A stretch of 64,000 nt of DNA, taken from contig NC_012871.2 of NCBI RefSeq assembly GCF_000003195.3, positions 1,599,997 through 1,663,996 on the forward strand. The letters are read 5' to 3'. This stretch comes from Sorghum bicolor (lineage: Eukaryota > Streptophyta > Magnoliopsida > Poales > Poaceae). This document shows, in pieces, positions 37,043 to 48,957 of this stretch. A program made the translations under genes and the position numbers. The notes beneath the pieces are model-generated. The model saw nothing but the letters and a program-made list of their open reading frames with translations, was not told the DNA's origin and made no database searches. Numbering within the stretch: position 1 is the stretch's first letter; every line of letters starts with the position of its first letter.

Positions 37043-37054
37043 TGGCATCAGAGC
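37043..37054 (+). other. Copia primer-binding site
   Basis: TGGCATCAGAGC, two bases after the 5' LTR, differs at one position from TGGTATCAGAGC, the standard site for initiator tRNA-Met in plant Copia elements. Confidence 0.8.
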
Positions 37055-37082
37055 TTGAAGATCGACGGACCTCGCCGCCGCC

Positions 37083-38105
37083 ATGTCGCCGCAGCCGAGG
37101 GCCCGTGGCCGTTCACAGGCCAAGGACGATGGCAAGAAGAAGATTGACGGCTTAGGCGGGTCAGGCGCCAAGACCCCGCCGCGCTCACCTCCACTGGACC
37201 CCTCTCCGACGCGCCGATCACGCACGCGCTACGCACGCCGTTCCCGCACCCGCGACGCACGCCGTCCGCGGGAGGTCATCGTCGAGCGGATCGTTCGGGA
37301 AGGGAGCTCCGGCAACTGGCCGCAGTTGACTCGGACCAATTGCAACATGTGGTCGCTGCACATGAAGCTGAAGATGCAGGCGCGTCACATCTGGGATGCC
37401 GGACGACGTTGAGTACGACAACGACCGGAGCGCGCTCGACGCGATCTGCAGCGCCGTTCCAGAGGAGATGGTGCCGGCGCTCGCGGAAAAGGACACCGCC
37501 AAGGAGGCGTGGGAGGCTATCCGCACGTTCCACATCGGCGACAACCGCGTGTGGAAGGCAACGGCGCAAAACTTGCACGCCGAGTACGAGGCGATCAAGC
37601 TGAAAGACAGGGAATTGATCGAGGATTTCGCGCTCCGCCTCACTGGCATCGTCCAGCAGCTGGCGTCCCGAGAGATCCCGAGCCAGACCACAAGGTCATC
37701 GCCAAGTACCTTCGCGTTGCTCGTCCCAGGTACATGCAACTTGTTGTTTCCATTGAGACACTGCTCGACATCTCGCAGTTGTCGATCGAGGACGTGACTG
37801 GTAGGCTAAAGGTGGCGGACGACGTCGAGCCAACGCCGCCCCAAGCTGCCAGTGGCAAGCTGCTTCTCACGGAGGAGCAATGGCTAGAGAGGTACAAGAA
37901 GCAGGATCCTGGCCGTGGCGGCTCCAGCTCCGGCGGTCGCGACAAAGGACGTGGTCGCGGCAAGCCACGCGGCTGCGACGGCGGCAACAGCAGCGACACG
38001 CGCGGCAGCGCGAGCTCGGGCCGTGCAAGTCCTGACGACGAGTGCAAGCGCTATGGAAAGAAAGGCCATTGGGCCCAAAAGTGCCGTGGCAAATTGAAGG
38101 TGTAG
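37083..38105 (+). pseudogene. Copia gag, frameshifted
   Basis: The start MSPQPRARGRSQAKDDG at 37083 leads into the gag core (NWPQLTRTNCNMWSLHMKL), then a frame change near 37400 (VEYDNDRSALDAICSAVPE), then another near 37680 (HKVIAKYLRVARPRYMQL). A Gly/Arg-rich stretch precedes a zinc knuckle that reads CKRYGKKGHWAQKC: the second Cys of the CCHC motif is Tyr. A stop follows at 38103-38105, where gag should continue into protease. It cannot produce a working capsid protein. Confidence 0.88.
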
Positions 38106-40763
38106 GAGCAGGCCCACGTGGCCCAGGATGATGAGCCCACTCTGCTCCTTGCGGTGGACTATGAGCCAGAGGAGGGGATTTATCCCCAAATCGAGCAGCC
38201 GCCGCCGACGGAGCCAAGTCCAGCGTCTCCACCACCAATCTCCACTGATGGCCAGGTCCACCTCATCGGCTCATCGAGAAGAAGCTGTATGCCGCCTTCG
38301 ACGAGTCCGGCGACCGGGACCCGAAGCGATGGGTTCTCGACACCGGCGCATCGAACCATATGTCCGGGGCGTGAGCTGCCTTCTCCAGCCTCGATGGCGG
38401 CGTCACAGGCTCCGTACGGTTCGGCAATGGCTCTGTCACCCGCATCGAGGGGATCGGCACCGTCCTCTTCTCCTACAAGACCGGGGAGAACCGCGCCATC
38501 ACCAACGTCTACTATCTGCCCCGCTTCACCGCCAACATTATCTCTGTCGGGCAGCTCGACGAGTCCGGCTACCAGGTGTGCTGGTCCAAGACAGGGTGAT
38601 GCGGGTGCGCGACGAGGAGCGTCGGCTGCTAGCCAAGATCCACCGCAGCCCAGGCCGGCTCTATGTGCTCGATGTCAACATTGCACAACCGGTCTGTCTG
38701 ACTGCACGTGGAGAAGAAGAAGCCTGGGTCTGGCACGGCCGGTTCGCGCCACCTGCATTTTGGAGCGTTACGCAAGATGGGCAGGGAAGGGCTGGTCCAT
38801 GGCATGCCTCTGCTGTCCCAGGTGGAGCAGGTGTGTGACGCCTGCCTTGCCGGCAAGCTTCGTCGGAAACCGTTCCCGCAGCAGGCTCAAGGACACTCAA
38901 GAGAGGTGCTGCAGCTGTTTCACGGCGACATCTGCGGCCCCATCACGCCTCCAACTCCAAGCGGCAACCAGTATTTTTTACTACTTGTCGATGATTATTC
39001 ACGGTACATGTGGATCTGCCTGCTGCCCACCAAGGACGCCGCACCTACGGTGATCAAGCGCGTTCAAGCTGCGGCGGAAGCAAGAGCGGCAAGAAGCTGC
39101 TGGCCCTGCGTACTGATCGTGGCGGGGAGTTTGCCACGGCCGACTTCATCAAGTACTGCACCGAGCTCGGTGTACACCGTCAGCTCACGGCACCGTATAC
39201 GCCGCAACAAAACGGTGTCGTGGAGCGGCGGAACCAATCTGTCGTGGGGACCGCATGCAGCATGCTCACGGCGAAAGGGCTCCTCGGCGAGTTCTGGGGC
39301 GAGGCGGTCACCACGGCAGTCTACCTGCTGAACCGTTCCTCGTCCAAGGGCGTGGGTGGCAAGACCCCCTATGAGCTCTGGACTGGTAGCGTCCCTGCTG
39401 TCCAGCACCTGCGCACGTTCGGCTCCGTTGTGCACATGAAGGTGATGGCGACGAACCTGAGGAAGCTGGATGACAGGAGCAAGCACACCATCTTCGTCGG
39501 CTATGAACCGGGCTCCAAGGCGTATCTGGTGTATGACCCGGTGACGCGACGTGTGCACGTCAGCCGCGACGTGGTGTTTGAGGAAGCGGCGCAGTGGACC
39601 TGGACCGAGGGCCAGCGAGACGAGGCGGCTGACTTCATCATCGATGATTTGATGCCGTCCGAGATTGTTACCACTACAACAATGACGAGCGCGCGTACAT
39701 CGACAACAACTGCTTCTACCCCGGCCTCACCAGCTCCATCCACACACGCCTCGCCAGTGCATGACGCTGGGACTGCGACGATGAGAGTGCACACGCAGTT
39801 AGACGCGGACTCGGTCGAGTTCGTGTCGCCACCAAGAGCCGGTGCGTCACAGCACTTGGACGCCGACCACGACACCGACGCCTGTTCGGTACCGCAGCGT
39901 CGACAATGTTCTGGGGGAGGCCACTCCGCCAGGTTTCGCTGCACGAGAGCTGGAGGAGCAGCTGCTGCTGGCAAGCGAGGCTGAGCCGGCTTCGTTCCAG
40001 GAGGCGCTACACGCCATGCTCGACGGGTTCACCTCCATTGAGGCGAATGACACTTGGAGGCTCGTTGATACGATCCCTGGAGTGCGCCCAATCGGCCTCA
40101 AATGGGTGTACAAGACCAAGAGGGATGAAGCCGGGTTCGTCACCAAGTTCAAGGCCCAGCTTGTCGCCAAGGGATACGTGCAGCTCCAGGGGATCGACTT
40201 TGATGAAGTGTTCGCCCCGGTGGTGCGCCTGGAATATGTGAGGCTGCTGTTGGCGCTGGCTGCAAGCGAGGGCTGGGCAGTCCATCATATGGACGTCAAG
40301 TCCGCCTTCTTGAATGGCGAACTCCTGGTGGACATCTACGTTGAGCAGCCGCCGGGGTTCGTGATGAAGGGCCAAGAGAAGAAGGTGCTCCACCTAATCA
40401 AGGCCCTCTACGGACTCCGTCAAGCCCCCCGAGCATGGTATTCCAAGCTTGATGAGTCCCTGCTGAAGCTTGGGTTCCAGCGCAGCACGTCGGAACACGC
40501 TGTGTACCTCCGCGGTGTGGGCGCACGACGTCTCATCGTGGGCGTCTATGTGGACGACCTGGTTATTACTGGAGGTGATCCACGCAACATCAGTGCCTTC
40601 AAGGAAGAGATGAAGGCGACCTTCAAGATGAGCGACCTTGGACTCCTTCACTACTACCTCGGTATGGAGGTGAGGCAATCAGGGAGTGGCATCACCATCT
40701 GCCAGAGTGCCTATGCTGCAAAGATTCTTGAGGGTGCCGGGCTGACAGGATGCAATCCAAGTC
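38106..40763 (+). pseudogene. Copia pol, first part: protease, integrase, RT
   Basis: The protease motif VLDTGASNHMSG is at about 38330-38365 and runs into a TGA. The integrase zinc-binding part (WHGRFGHLHFGALRKM) and core (DICGPITPPTPSGNQYFLLL; DRGGEFATADF; PQQNGVVERRNQ) occupy 38735-39330 in changing frames. RT is the best-preserved region (39905-40760), with WVYKTKRDEAGFVTKFKAQL, the LNG-box HHMDVKSAFLNGEL, and the catalytic YVDDLVITGG near 40550. RT breaks at 40763 after CNPS, exactly at the target site of the nested Reina element. Confidence 0.9.
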
Positions 40764-41070
40764 TGTTAGCAGTAGGCAGAGGAGGGAGAAATAGGGGAAG
40801 GAATTGGACGAAAAGCACAGCAAGAGATCGAGGAAGAGTACGGTAGGAAGAGTGCTTAGCAAGTATGAGAGTTTGGTTTACAATTTTCTGATGTCCCCTA
40901 CCCTCTCGCTGTCTTGCCTCATATAGCCAGTACATGGGCTGCTGCCCCGCCGTGCACACAGGCACGCTCACATCCACTCGCTACCCGCTACGCGCATATT
41001 GGGCCTCCGAATACGAGAGCCTGCTCTGGGCCCATGAAGCACTTCACCTGTATCGGGACGGATGCTGACA
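40764..41070 (-). repeat. 3' LTR of the Reina element (contains the pol C-terminus)
   Basis: On the minus strand it starts TGTCAGCATCCGTCCC and ends CTGCTAACA. The polyprotein frame runs into it and stops at 40968, so the last 34 codons or so are LTR-encoded. Confidence 0.92.
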
Positions 41071-44000
41071 TTCCCCGGGGCTTGAGAACCTGCTTGCCCC
41101 CAAGCAGGTGCACGAGGAAAGGACTGGCGAAGATGAGCAGCATTCTCCCAGGTGGCCATGTCACGGTCCCAGCCCGACCAGCGAACCAAGACTTGTTCCA
41201 CTGTCCCATTAGCAGTGGGAACAACACGCTGCTGAAGAATTTCCTCTGGCACACGAGGTAACTCAATATCAGTAGGGAAAGAGGACAACACTGGAGTACC
41301 TGGGAGGATGGCAGCCTTCAGTTGTGACACGTGAAAAACCGGATGGACCGACGATGTGGACGGAAGCTGCAACTTGTAAGCAACAGTCCCAATGCGAGCC
41401 AATACTTCAAAGGGGCCATAGAATTTGAATGATAGTTTCTGGTTGGCGCGAGGGGCCAGAGATGTTTGAACATACGGCTGGAGTTTGACAAAAACCATGT
41501 CTCCCACCTGGAATGAGCGTTCAGAGCGGTGCTTATCGGCTTGACGCTTCATGCGCAACTTAGCACGGGCCAGGTGCTGCTTGATCAACTCACCAATGGC
41601 ATGACGATTTTGCAGCCAAGAAGAGAGTTCTGGAACTACCACATCATCGAACACAGAAATCCCAAAGTGGCGTGGAGGAGCACCATATAGCGCCTCAAAG
41701 GGGGAGAATCCAGTAGCTGAGTGGGTAGAAGCATTGTACCAGAATTCGGCGAGTGGAATCCAAGAAGACCATTTAGTTGGGCAGGCATTAGCAAAGCAAA
41801 GAAGAAATGTCTCCATAGTTTGGTTGAGGCGCTCAGTTTGGCCATCCGACTGAGGGTGGTAACTGGAACTCATCTGGAGGGAAACATCAGCAAGACGAAA
41901 CAATTCCTTCCAGAAGGTACTAGTGAAAACTCGATCACGATCCGAAATGATAATCGTCGGAAGACCGTGCAATCGATACACATTGTTGAGGAAAAGCTGA
42001 GCAACCTTAGCAGCAGTAAATGGGTGTAGTAAGGTGATGAAATGTGCATACTTAGTGAAGGAGTCCACCACTACCAAGATGCAATTGGCATTTCCAGAAC
42101 GTGGAAGGCCTTCCACAAAGTCCAGCGACACAATCTGCCATGCTGCAGCTGGCACCGGTAACGGCTGCAGAAGTCCGGGTAGCTTGGCACGGTCTGGTTT
42201 AGCCTGCTGACAGGTAAGACAAGTACTGACGAAAGATCGCACAGCGGACTTCATACCTCGCCAAGAAAAGAGTTGCTTCAGGCGCGTATACGTCACCGGA
42301 AACCCTGAATGGCCGCCCAGCGCGCTTGAATGAACCGCATGTAAAATCTTGAGTTGAAGGGCTTTGTTGTCGCCAATCCAAATACGAGAACCGTGCCTGA
42401 GGACACCATCACGCAAGGAAAACCCAGCAACAGCTGTGGGATCAATGCAGAGCTTAGCAATCATAGCAGTGGACATTGGGTCATTAGCATAGCCAGCAAT
42501 CACATCCTGAATCCACTGTGGGGTAATCACAGAAACTGCTGCACAAATGGAGTCATGGACTGGTTTGCGCGACAAAGCATCCGCCGCCCTGTTGGAGGCA
42601 CCAGGTTTGTATATGATTTTAAACTGGAGACCAGCCAATTTGGAAAATAACTTTTGTTGCCACGGCGTATGCAGACGTTGGTCAGTAAGCTGTGCTAGAC
42701 TTTGCTGATCAGTATAAATGGTGAACTCAGCTAGCTGGAGGTAGGGACGCCATTGTTGAACCGCCATCAGAACTGCCATGTATTCCTTTTCATATGTACT
42801 TAAGCCCCTACTACGAGGACCCAATGCTTTGCTGAGGAAAGCCAAGGGATGGCCAGCTTGCATGAGGACAGCGCCAATTCCAGTAGCACAGGCATCAGTT
42901 TCAATACTGAAAGGTTTGGAGAAATCTGGCAACGCGAGAACCGGAGAGGAACTGAGAGCTGTCTTCAGAGCCTGAAAGGACTGAGCGTGTACCGGTGTCC
43001 ACTGAAACAATGAATTCTTACGGAGAAGCTCCGTGAGTGGTTTAGCCAAGATCCCAAAATGCCTCACAAATTTTCGGTAGTAACCAGCCAAGCCCAAAAA
43101 CCCACGCAATTCCTTGACTGAAGTAGGGGTAGGCCAATTGACCACCGCAGAAATTTTGCCAGGGTCAATCTGCACACCATTACCAGAAATCACATGGCCC
43201 AAATAAGAAATGCTGGTTTTGGCGAATTCACACTTGGAGAGTTTGATTTTCTAATCATGAGCTAGCAACTGGTGAAATACCTGCTCCAAATGCTGAATAT
43301 GCTCTTCGAAAGAATTGCTATAAATCAAAATATCATCAAAGAAGACCAAAACAAACTTGTGAAGGAATGGAGCCAAGGTACAGTTCATAGCATCCTGAAA
43401 TGTGCCTGGAGCCCCAGTGAGACCGAATGGCATCACTCTAAACTCAAAATGGCCAAAATGAGTTTGAAAAGCTGTTTTATACTCTTCCCCGGGCTTGAGC
43501 AGGATTTGATGGAACCCAGAGCGCAAATCCAATTTGGAAAACCAAGTAGCACCACCAAGTTCATCCAAGAGTTCATCAATGATGGGAACAGGATATTTGC
43601 CTTTCTGGGTAATAGCATTGAGTTGGCGGTAATCAACACAAAAACGCCAAGTCTTGTCTTTCTTCTTAACAAGTAACACTGGGGAGGAAAAGGGGCTGGA
43701 GCTTTTCTGAACAATACCAGACTGCAACATCTCCCTAACTTGCTTCTCCACTTCATCTTTAATTGCAGGAGAAAAACGGTATGGCCGAGAGTAGACTGGA
43801 GCGGCACCGGGTATCAACGGAATAGAATGGTCACAATTCCGAGAAGGAGGTAACTGAGTGGGCTGCTCAAACATTTTAGCATAGTGTTGTACCAACTGCT
43901 GAATCTCTGGAGGCCAGGTAGATTGATCGTCCATTGGGGATGTATCAGAGGCCGACATGTGTAAAACTGCACCAGACGGTAAATCAAACAAGATGCCGAC

Positions 44001-45821
44001 AAGCTGAACTGAGTTCCCTTTATGAGTAAACTGAATCCACTTTTGCCCCCAATGGACCTCCATGGGACTATTGTCCTCTAACCAGTCCAAGCCAAGTATC
44101 ATATCATACGCAGACAATGGAAGAACCTTCAGGTTGGAGATAAACTGGCAACTCTGTATTGACCAGGAAGCATCAGGTATATGGGTGGAGCATGTGAGAA
44201 TTTGACCATTGGCAACCTGAACTTGCAATGGACAAGAGAGTTTCTGGACTGACGAAAAACGAGCGGCCAACTCTGTGCTGATGAAAGTATGGGAACTACC
44301 AGAATCCAACAAAATGCGAATCGGATGATCACCCAACTGACCCCAAAAACACATCGTGCGAGGAGCAGTGACACCCGACACAGCAGCAACTGACACAGAG
44401 AGGAATACCTGATCAGTGATCTGTTCTTCCGGTGGATCCTCTGGCTCATGGACGTCGTTGAGTTGAAAAACATCTAGAAGTTCTTGCACCACATGCAGTT
44501 GGACAGTAGGAGGGCATTGGTGATCGCGGGACCATTTACCGCCGCAACGCATACACAGTCCTTGAGCACGCCGGGTGGCACGCAAAGCAGACCACCGGTC
44601 TTCAGGAGATGGACCGCGCGCACCTTCCACGGCTGGCCTGAGCTCCGAGGTTGGCAATGCCAGTCGAGGAGGAGGCGGAGGCAGCGGGAGAGCCTTTGGT
44701 GCAAACGGCCGAGCGGTCATCGGGGTGTCCCAACGCCGACCATCCCTCTTCTTCATGGGGTCGGCGACCTCCTCCTGCAATTTAGCGAGAAGGCAAGCAG
44801 TATCCAGATCTTTGGGATGGTGCATCGAAACAACAGCACGAATGGGATCCTTAAGGCCATCAACAAAACGCATAGCATAATAGAGTGGCTCCCTAGTGCC
44901 CCCGTAAGCATTAAGCTGATCAACCAGAGCAGTGTATTTGTTAATGTAGTCCTGGAGTGGGCCAGTTTGGCGGAGTTGGAAAAATTGTCTAAGCAACAAT
45001 TCGTGTTGTTCCTGCCCAAAACGCTCCAGAATGAGGGATGAAAAGGTAGGCCATGAACAGGTTTGCAACTGATGCTCTACAGATGATGACCAACGAGCAG
45101 CATCTCCGGTAAAATGCATTTTGGCTACCCGAACCCACATATGAGTTTCAGTTCCATATAGCTCAAAGTAATCCTGACACTGACTAAGCCAATACTTAGG
45201 GTGAGAGCCATCAAATTTGGGAAAATCGAACTTAGGCAACTTAGGACCGTAATACCCAGTGTTACCCACACCTAAGTGACCGCTGTGAAAGCCTGGCTCT
45301 ACTGCAGGTTGCAGAACTGAAACAGGGGATGAAGGAGGGGGAAAAGCAGGCATATCCTTGACCGGGGAATGAACCAGGGTAGAAACTACCCCGAATCCAC
45401 TCTCCCGGTGATGGTTGTCGACGCGGTGCCTGTTGGGCGATGTTGCTGGAGCGCCGTGATGCAGACGCTCGACAGCAGATGGAACGGCGTCCGGCGCGGC
45501 TGCGAAGACGCCAGGAGAGGTAGCCGGCTGCTCCAGGACGGCACGTTCCCAGTGGCGCGAGATCTTAGAGACCTCGAGCTTGGTCTTGGACACTTGAAGC
45601 CGGATGTCGTCCACAGCGCCATCGATTGATGGACGCCACTCTTCGATGGAGGCGGTGGCGCGCTCCAACGACTCCATGCGGGACGCCTGCGACTTCTCCA
45701 GATCCGCGATCTGGCGGGCGAGGCGGGCATCCTGATCCGCGAACCGCGAATCCCACTTCGCATCTTGTTCGTTGAAGCGCTTGGTGAGTTCATCCAGGAT
45801 GAGGCGAGTCTCCGGATTCAT
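40968..45821 (-). pseudogene. Reina gag-pol polyprotein with one in-frame stop
   Basis: The frame opens at Met 45821 (MNPETRLILDELTKRF), the second Met of the open frame and a better fit for gag. In order: coiled coil, gag core (PKFDFPKFDGSHPKYWLS), zinc knuckle (CMRCGGKWSRDHQC), protease (ILLDSGSSHTFIS), RT (RFCVDYRQLNAIT; catalytic VFFDDILIYS). A TAG at 43251-43253 follows LLAHD, where related elements have Trp or a similar residue. The same frame then continues through RNase H (ETDACATGIGAVLMQ), integrase (zinc HHCC; DFVEGLP, ISDRDRVF, HPQSDGQTERLN) and a chromodomain (VEQVLVRWSGWDRDMATWEN). Everything except that codon appears intact, so this is a single nonsense change in an otherwise complete chromovirus polyprotein. 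Confidence 0.88.
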
Positions 45822-46045
45822 CACGCCGAGACATCGTTGATGGCGAGTAAAGTGACTGTGGGCTAGGGGTGGGGGAGGATCCAGATCGAGAGCACCCACA
45901 AGTCGATTCAAAGCGGGGATCGGAATTACAGCGTTCCAATCGCTACCAGCAGCTCACTGCTAGCGAGAGGATCGAGCCAACCAGATCCATTGCCAAATCA
46001 ACCGATGGAGTATGTGCGCACGAACAGAATCGACCCAAAATCGGT

Positions 46046-46058
46046 GTCTCCGATACCA
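46046..46058 (-). other. Reina primer-binding site
   Basis: The minus strand reads TGGTATCGGAGAC just inside the 5' LTR, resembling the initiator tRNA-Met site TGGTATCAGAGC with a mismatch and altered 3' end. Confidence 0.65.
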
Positions 46059-46060
46059 AT

Positions 46061-46367
46061 TGTTAGCAGTAGGCAGAGGAGGGAGAAATAGGGGAAGGAA
46101 TTGGACGAAAAGCACAGCAAGAGATCGAGGAAGAGTACGGTAGGAAGAGTGCTTAGCAAGTATGAGAGTTTGGTTTACAATTTTCTGATGTCCCCTACCC
46201 TCTCGCTGTCTTGCCTCATATAGCCAGTACATGGGCTGCTGCCCCGCCGTGCACACAGGCACGCTCACATCCACTCGCTACCCGCTACGCGCATATTGGG
46301 CCTCCGAATACGAGAGCCTGCTCTGGGCCCATGAAGCACTTCACCTGTATCGGGACGGATGCTGACA
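46061..46367 (-). repeat. 5' LTR of the Reina element
   Basis: By eye the same sequence as 40764-41070, offset 5297 bp, without indels. It would hold the element's promoter; no strong TATA box is apparent. Confidence 0.92.
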
Positions 46368-46372
46368 AAGTC

Positions 46373-47050
46373 ATACCCCCATGGAGTCACGGCTCAAACT
46401 CAGTAAGTCCAGTACTGCTCCTGCTGCTGATGCTACAAAATACAGGAGCATTGTGGGATCCCTCTGATATCTGGTGAATTCAAGACCGGACTTGGCGTTC
46501 TCGGTGGGGTACGTTAGTCGATTCATGGAGAATCCGACTACTGAGCACATGGTAGCTGTCAAGAGGGTGCTGAGGTACATTGCTGGAACCTTGCATTATG
46601 GCTGCCATTATCAGAGGAAGAAGGAGGCACAGCTCACTGGCTACAGCGACAGCAACTTAGCCGGTGACATTGATACAAGGAAGAGCACCACAGGCGTTCT
46701 CTTCTTCCTCGGCTCCAGCGTTATCACCTGGCAATCACAGAAGCAAAAAGTGGTGGCCTTATCTTCTTGCGAAGCTGAATACATCGCCGCCACTACTGCT
46801 GCCTGCCAGGGTGTTTGGTTGGCTCGACTTCTCTTGCTGAATTCAGAGGTGAGAGAAGAGCAGAGCCATCACACTGAAGATTGACAGTGAGTCTGCAATT
46901 CAGTTGAGCAAAAATCCAGTTTTCCATGACAGTCAGTGAAGACAACTGAAGAGCTTGCAGACATTCTGACGAAGGCACTGGGGCCTCAACATTTCAGCGA
47001 ACTGCGCTCCAACATCGGCGTCATCGACACTCAGACCATGCGCAAGATTT
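46373..47050 (+). pseudogene. Copia pol, second part: RT end and RNase H
   Basis: It resumes just after the nested element's right target duplication with MESRLKLS, then YRSIVGSL followed by a stop. [18 protein letters not shown] and the RNase H text ([39 protein letters not shown]) follow. The last part, ADILTKALGPQHFSELR, lies in another frame. A polypurine tract, AGGAGGAGAA (47051-47060), precedes the 3' LTR. Confidence 0.88.
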
Positions 47051-47062
47051 AGGAGGAGAACT

Positions 47063-47465
47063 TGTTAGTAACTCTAGCGCATGACTTGGTGTAGTTAGTT
47101 AGCTTTGCATGTTTCTATTTCAGTTATGCATGCGCACGAGCTCCAATCTGTGGCAGCCGTGCGCGTAGGAGGGCGTGGCGAGAAAAGCTCGCGCACGACC
47201 CGGTAGTTATTGGCTGGAAAGCAGTGTCATGGACGTGGGGATGGACACGTTCAAACGTGATGCATGCCTGACCACTCGAGAGCTTTTGTTTTCTGTAAGT
47301 TCAGTGAATAAAAGGAATAGAAAAAGAACAGAAAAGCTGCTCAGTTGTTTGCAGCGCAAAAACTTCCGTGTTCCAAGTGTTCTCGTTTGTGTGTGTTGTG
47401 TCGAGTTCTTCACAGAGAGCTCTCGTCATCGCCGGCGGCGTACATCGCCGTGGCCATGACTAACA
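47063..47465 (+). repeat. 3' LTR of the Copia element
   Basis: TGTTAGTAAC to CATGACTAACA, 403 bp, immediately followed by the TAATT duplication. It retains a segment near 47298-47350 that the 5' LTR has lost. Confidence 0.92.
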
Positions 47466-47470
47466 TAATT

Positions 47471-48957
47471 TGCGGATTCACTGCTTTGGCTGTTGAGCTG
47501 CTACGATAGGATGTTTGTTTCTTACCTTGATGGTGTTCTCTGTTCTGAATGAGCTATGATCAGTGGAGTGTGCTGGCCATTTCATTTCTTCACGTAGTGA
47601 ATTGGATTTTGTGAACCTGTTTACGATTCTGACCTTAGCATGTGTCAGACAAATCTTGCAAACATGATGCTCCCATCCACCCCACCGCCAGCCTGAGACC
47701 ACATGTAGAGCAAGGTAGATCACGGTCTGCACGGCCACAAGGCAGGGCGATACTGAGCACTCATGTTCTGTCACTTTTTCCATGTCCGACATGCTTCTCC
47801 CTGGTGTTTCAGCTCACAGGTCACAACTTTGTTGCAGGTTGCTATTAGCATCTTGTTGACACCAGGGCCGTCCCAATTCTCCGTAGGACAATAGCTTGGT
47901 CATTAATTAGTACTAAAGAGGCATTGCACAAACAATAGTAGGTTGTTTGGTTTGAGTGGAGTGAGTTCATCGTCTACTTATTCCTCGCAAGCTAATAGTT
48001 AGTACTAGTGCTAGGGTGAGGACATCCCATCGAATTTGAGGAATAGACTCATGATGCATCACCTCATTTAGGATGGAGTGACTCCTCAATCCAAATATCC
48101 TATAGATGTACAAGTGGACGCCTATTCAGGCACGTATAAATCCTAACAGAATGAGCAGCGGAAGTATACCACAAGGACACGAATTACAACGCAATAACTA
48201 AGCTAAAGGTTTGACAATACACAATTAGCAGTAACAGCCTTAGCACTGCAAATGTCTGGGGAACTTGTTCATGGGGTAAATTAACATGGAAGATGGCTCT
48301 CCTACCACTCACGCACCATACCCACCTTTTGAGTGTAAAAAAATAAGAACAAAAGAATGAAACTGTGTTTTCGATTGATTGAAATTGGGTAACTATACAT
48401 GATGAACAGACGCCTCAACCGTACACGTCCATTCTATGATTAGATGAGATCCTAGATTTAACAAATGATTAGATTTAATGTCTAGTCACCAATCCATGGG
48501 ACGAGATTACTCCAATACGATTGGTTCTTAACATGTAGTAGACATCAACCAATGATTTCCATCATATCCATATTGGTAGTCAAATACTCCACATTCGCTG
48601 CCTCCCTGACCTCAATCTTGGTGAGGGGTGAGGCAACAGCTTCTTTGGAGGCCACATGTACCACTTTCTCTTTGATGGAAGTACCAATATCATTTTGTTG
48701 GGATTGCAGGGCTTGAACAATAGTCTTGCACATGTTTTAGTATCCTTTGCTATACCCTAATGTGTACATTGATGAGGTTGACCACCTATGTAAAGTTGAC
48801 CTAGTGTTGGTAGCTGACCAGGATAACATAGCTGACGTAGAGTTGGTAGCCAACCTGTGTCGGGGAGGCCTGGCTAATCTGACACCCGTATGGGTTGGGG
48901 AGAACTGATTGGCAATATGATACCCACGGGTTGAGGTGAACCAGTTGCCAATCTGAC
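47471..48957 (+). repeat. Duplicate of NASP downstream DNA
   Basis: It matches 13210-14860 in order (TGTTTGTTTCTTACCTTGATGG; CTCCCATCCACCCCACCGC; CTAAGCTAAAGGTTTGACAA; GATGAGGTTGACCACC) and then ends at the target site of the Tat element. It is the downstream partner of the NASP pseudogene. It contains no gene. Confidence 0.8.

Larger units (their letters stand above)
40764..46367 (-). mobile_element. Reina-type chromovirus (Ty3), nested in the Copia RT gene
   Basis: The 307-bp LTRs (40764-41070 and 46061-46367) look identical over their whole length. AAGTC flanks both sides (40759-40763, 46368-46372). The coding strand is minus, so the 5' LTR is at the right. Total length is 5604 bp. Short LTRs, small size, an initiator-Met-like primer site and a C-terminal chromodomain fit the Reina lineage. 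The insertion is young. The lineage is inference from these traits. Confidence 0.92.
36679..47465 (+). mobile_element. Degenerate Copia retrotransposon, interrupted by a Reina element
   Basis: Two LTRs of 362 and 403 bp (36679-37040, 47063-47465) begin TGTTAGTAAC and end ACTAACA. TAATT flanks both sides (36674-36678 and 47466-47470). The order gag, protease, integrase, RT, RNase H is Copia-type. Without the 5.6-kb nested insert the element is about 5.2 kb. I count about 17 substitutions and a roughly 41-bp indel between the LTRs, so it is clearly older than the element inside it. Every coding domain has frameshifts or stops. Confidence 0.92.
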
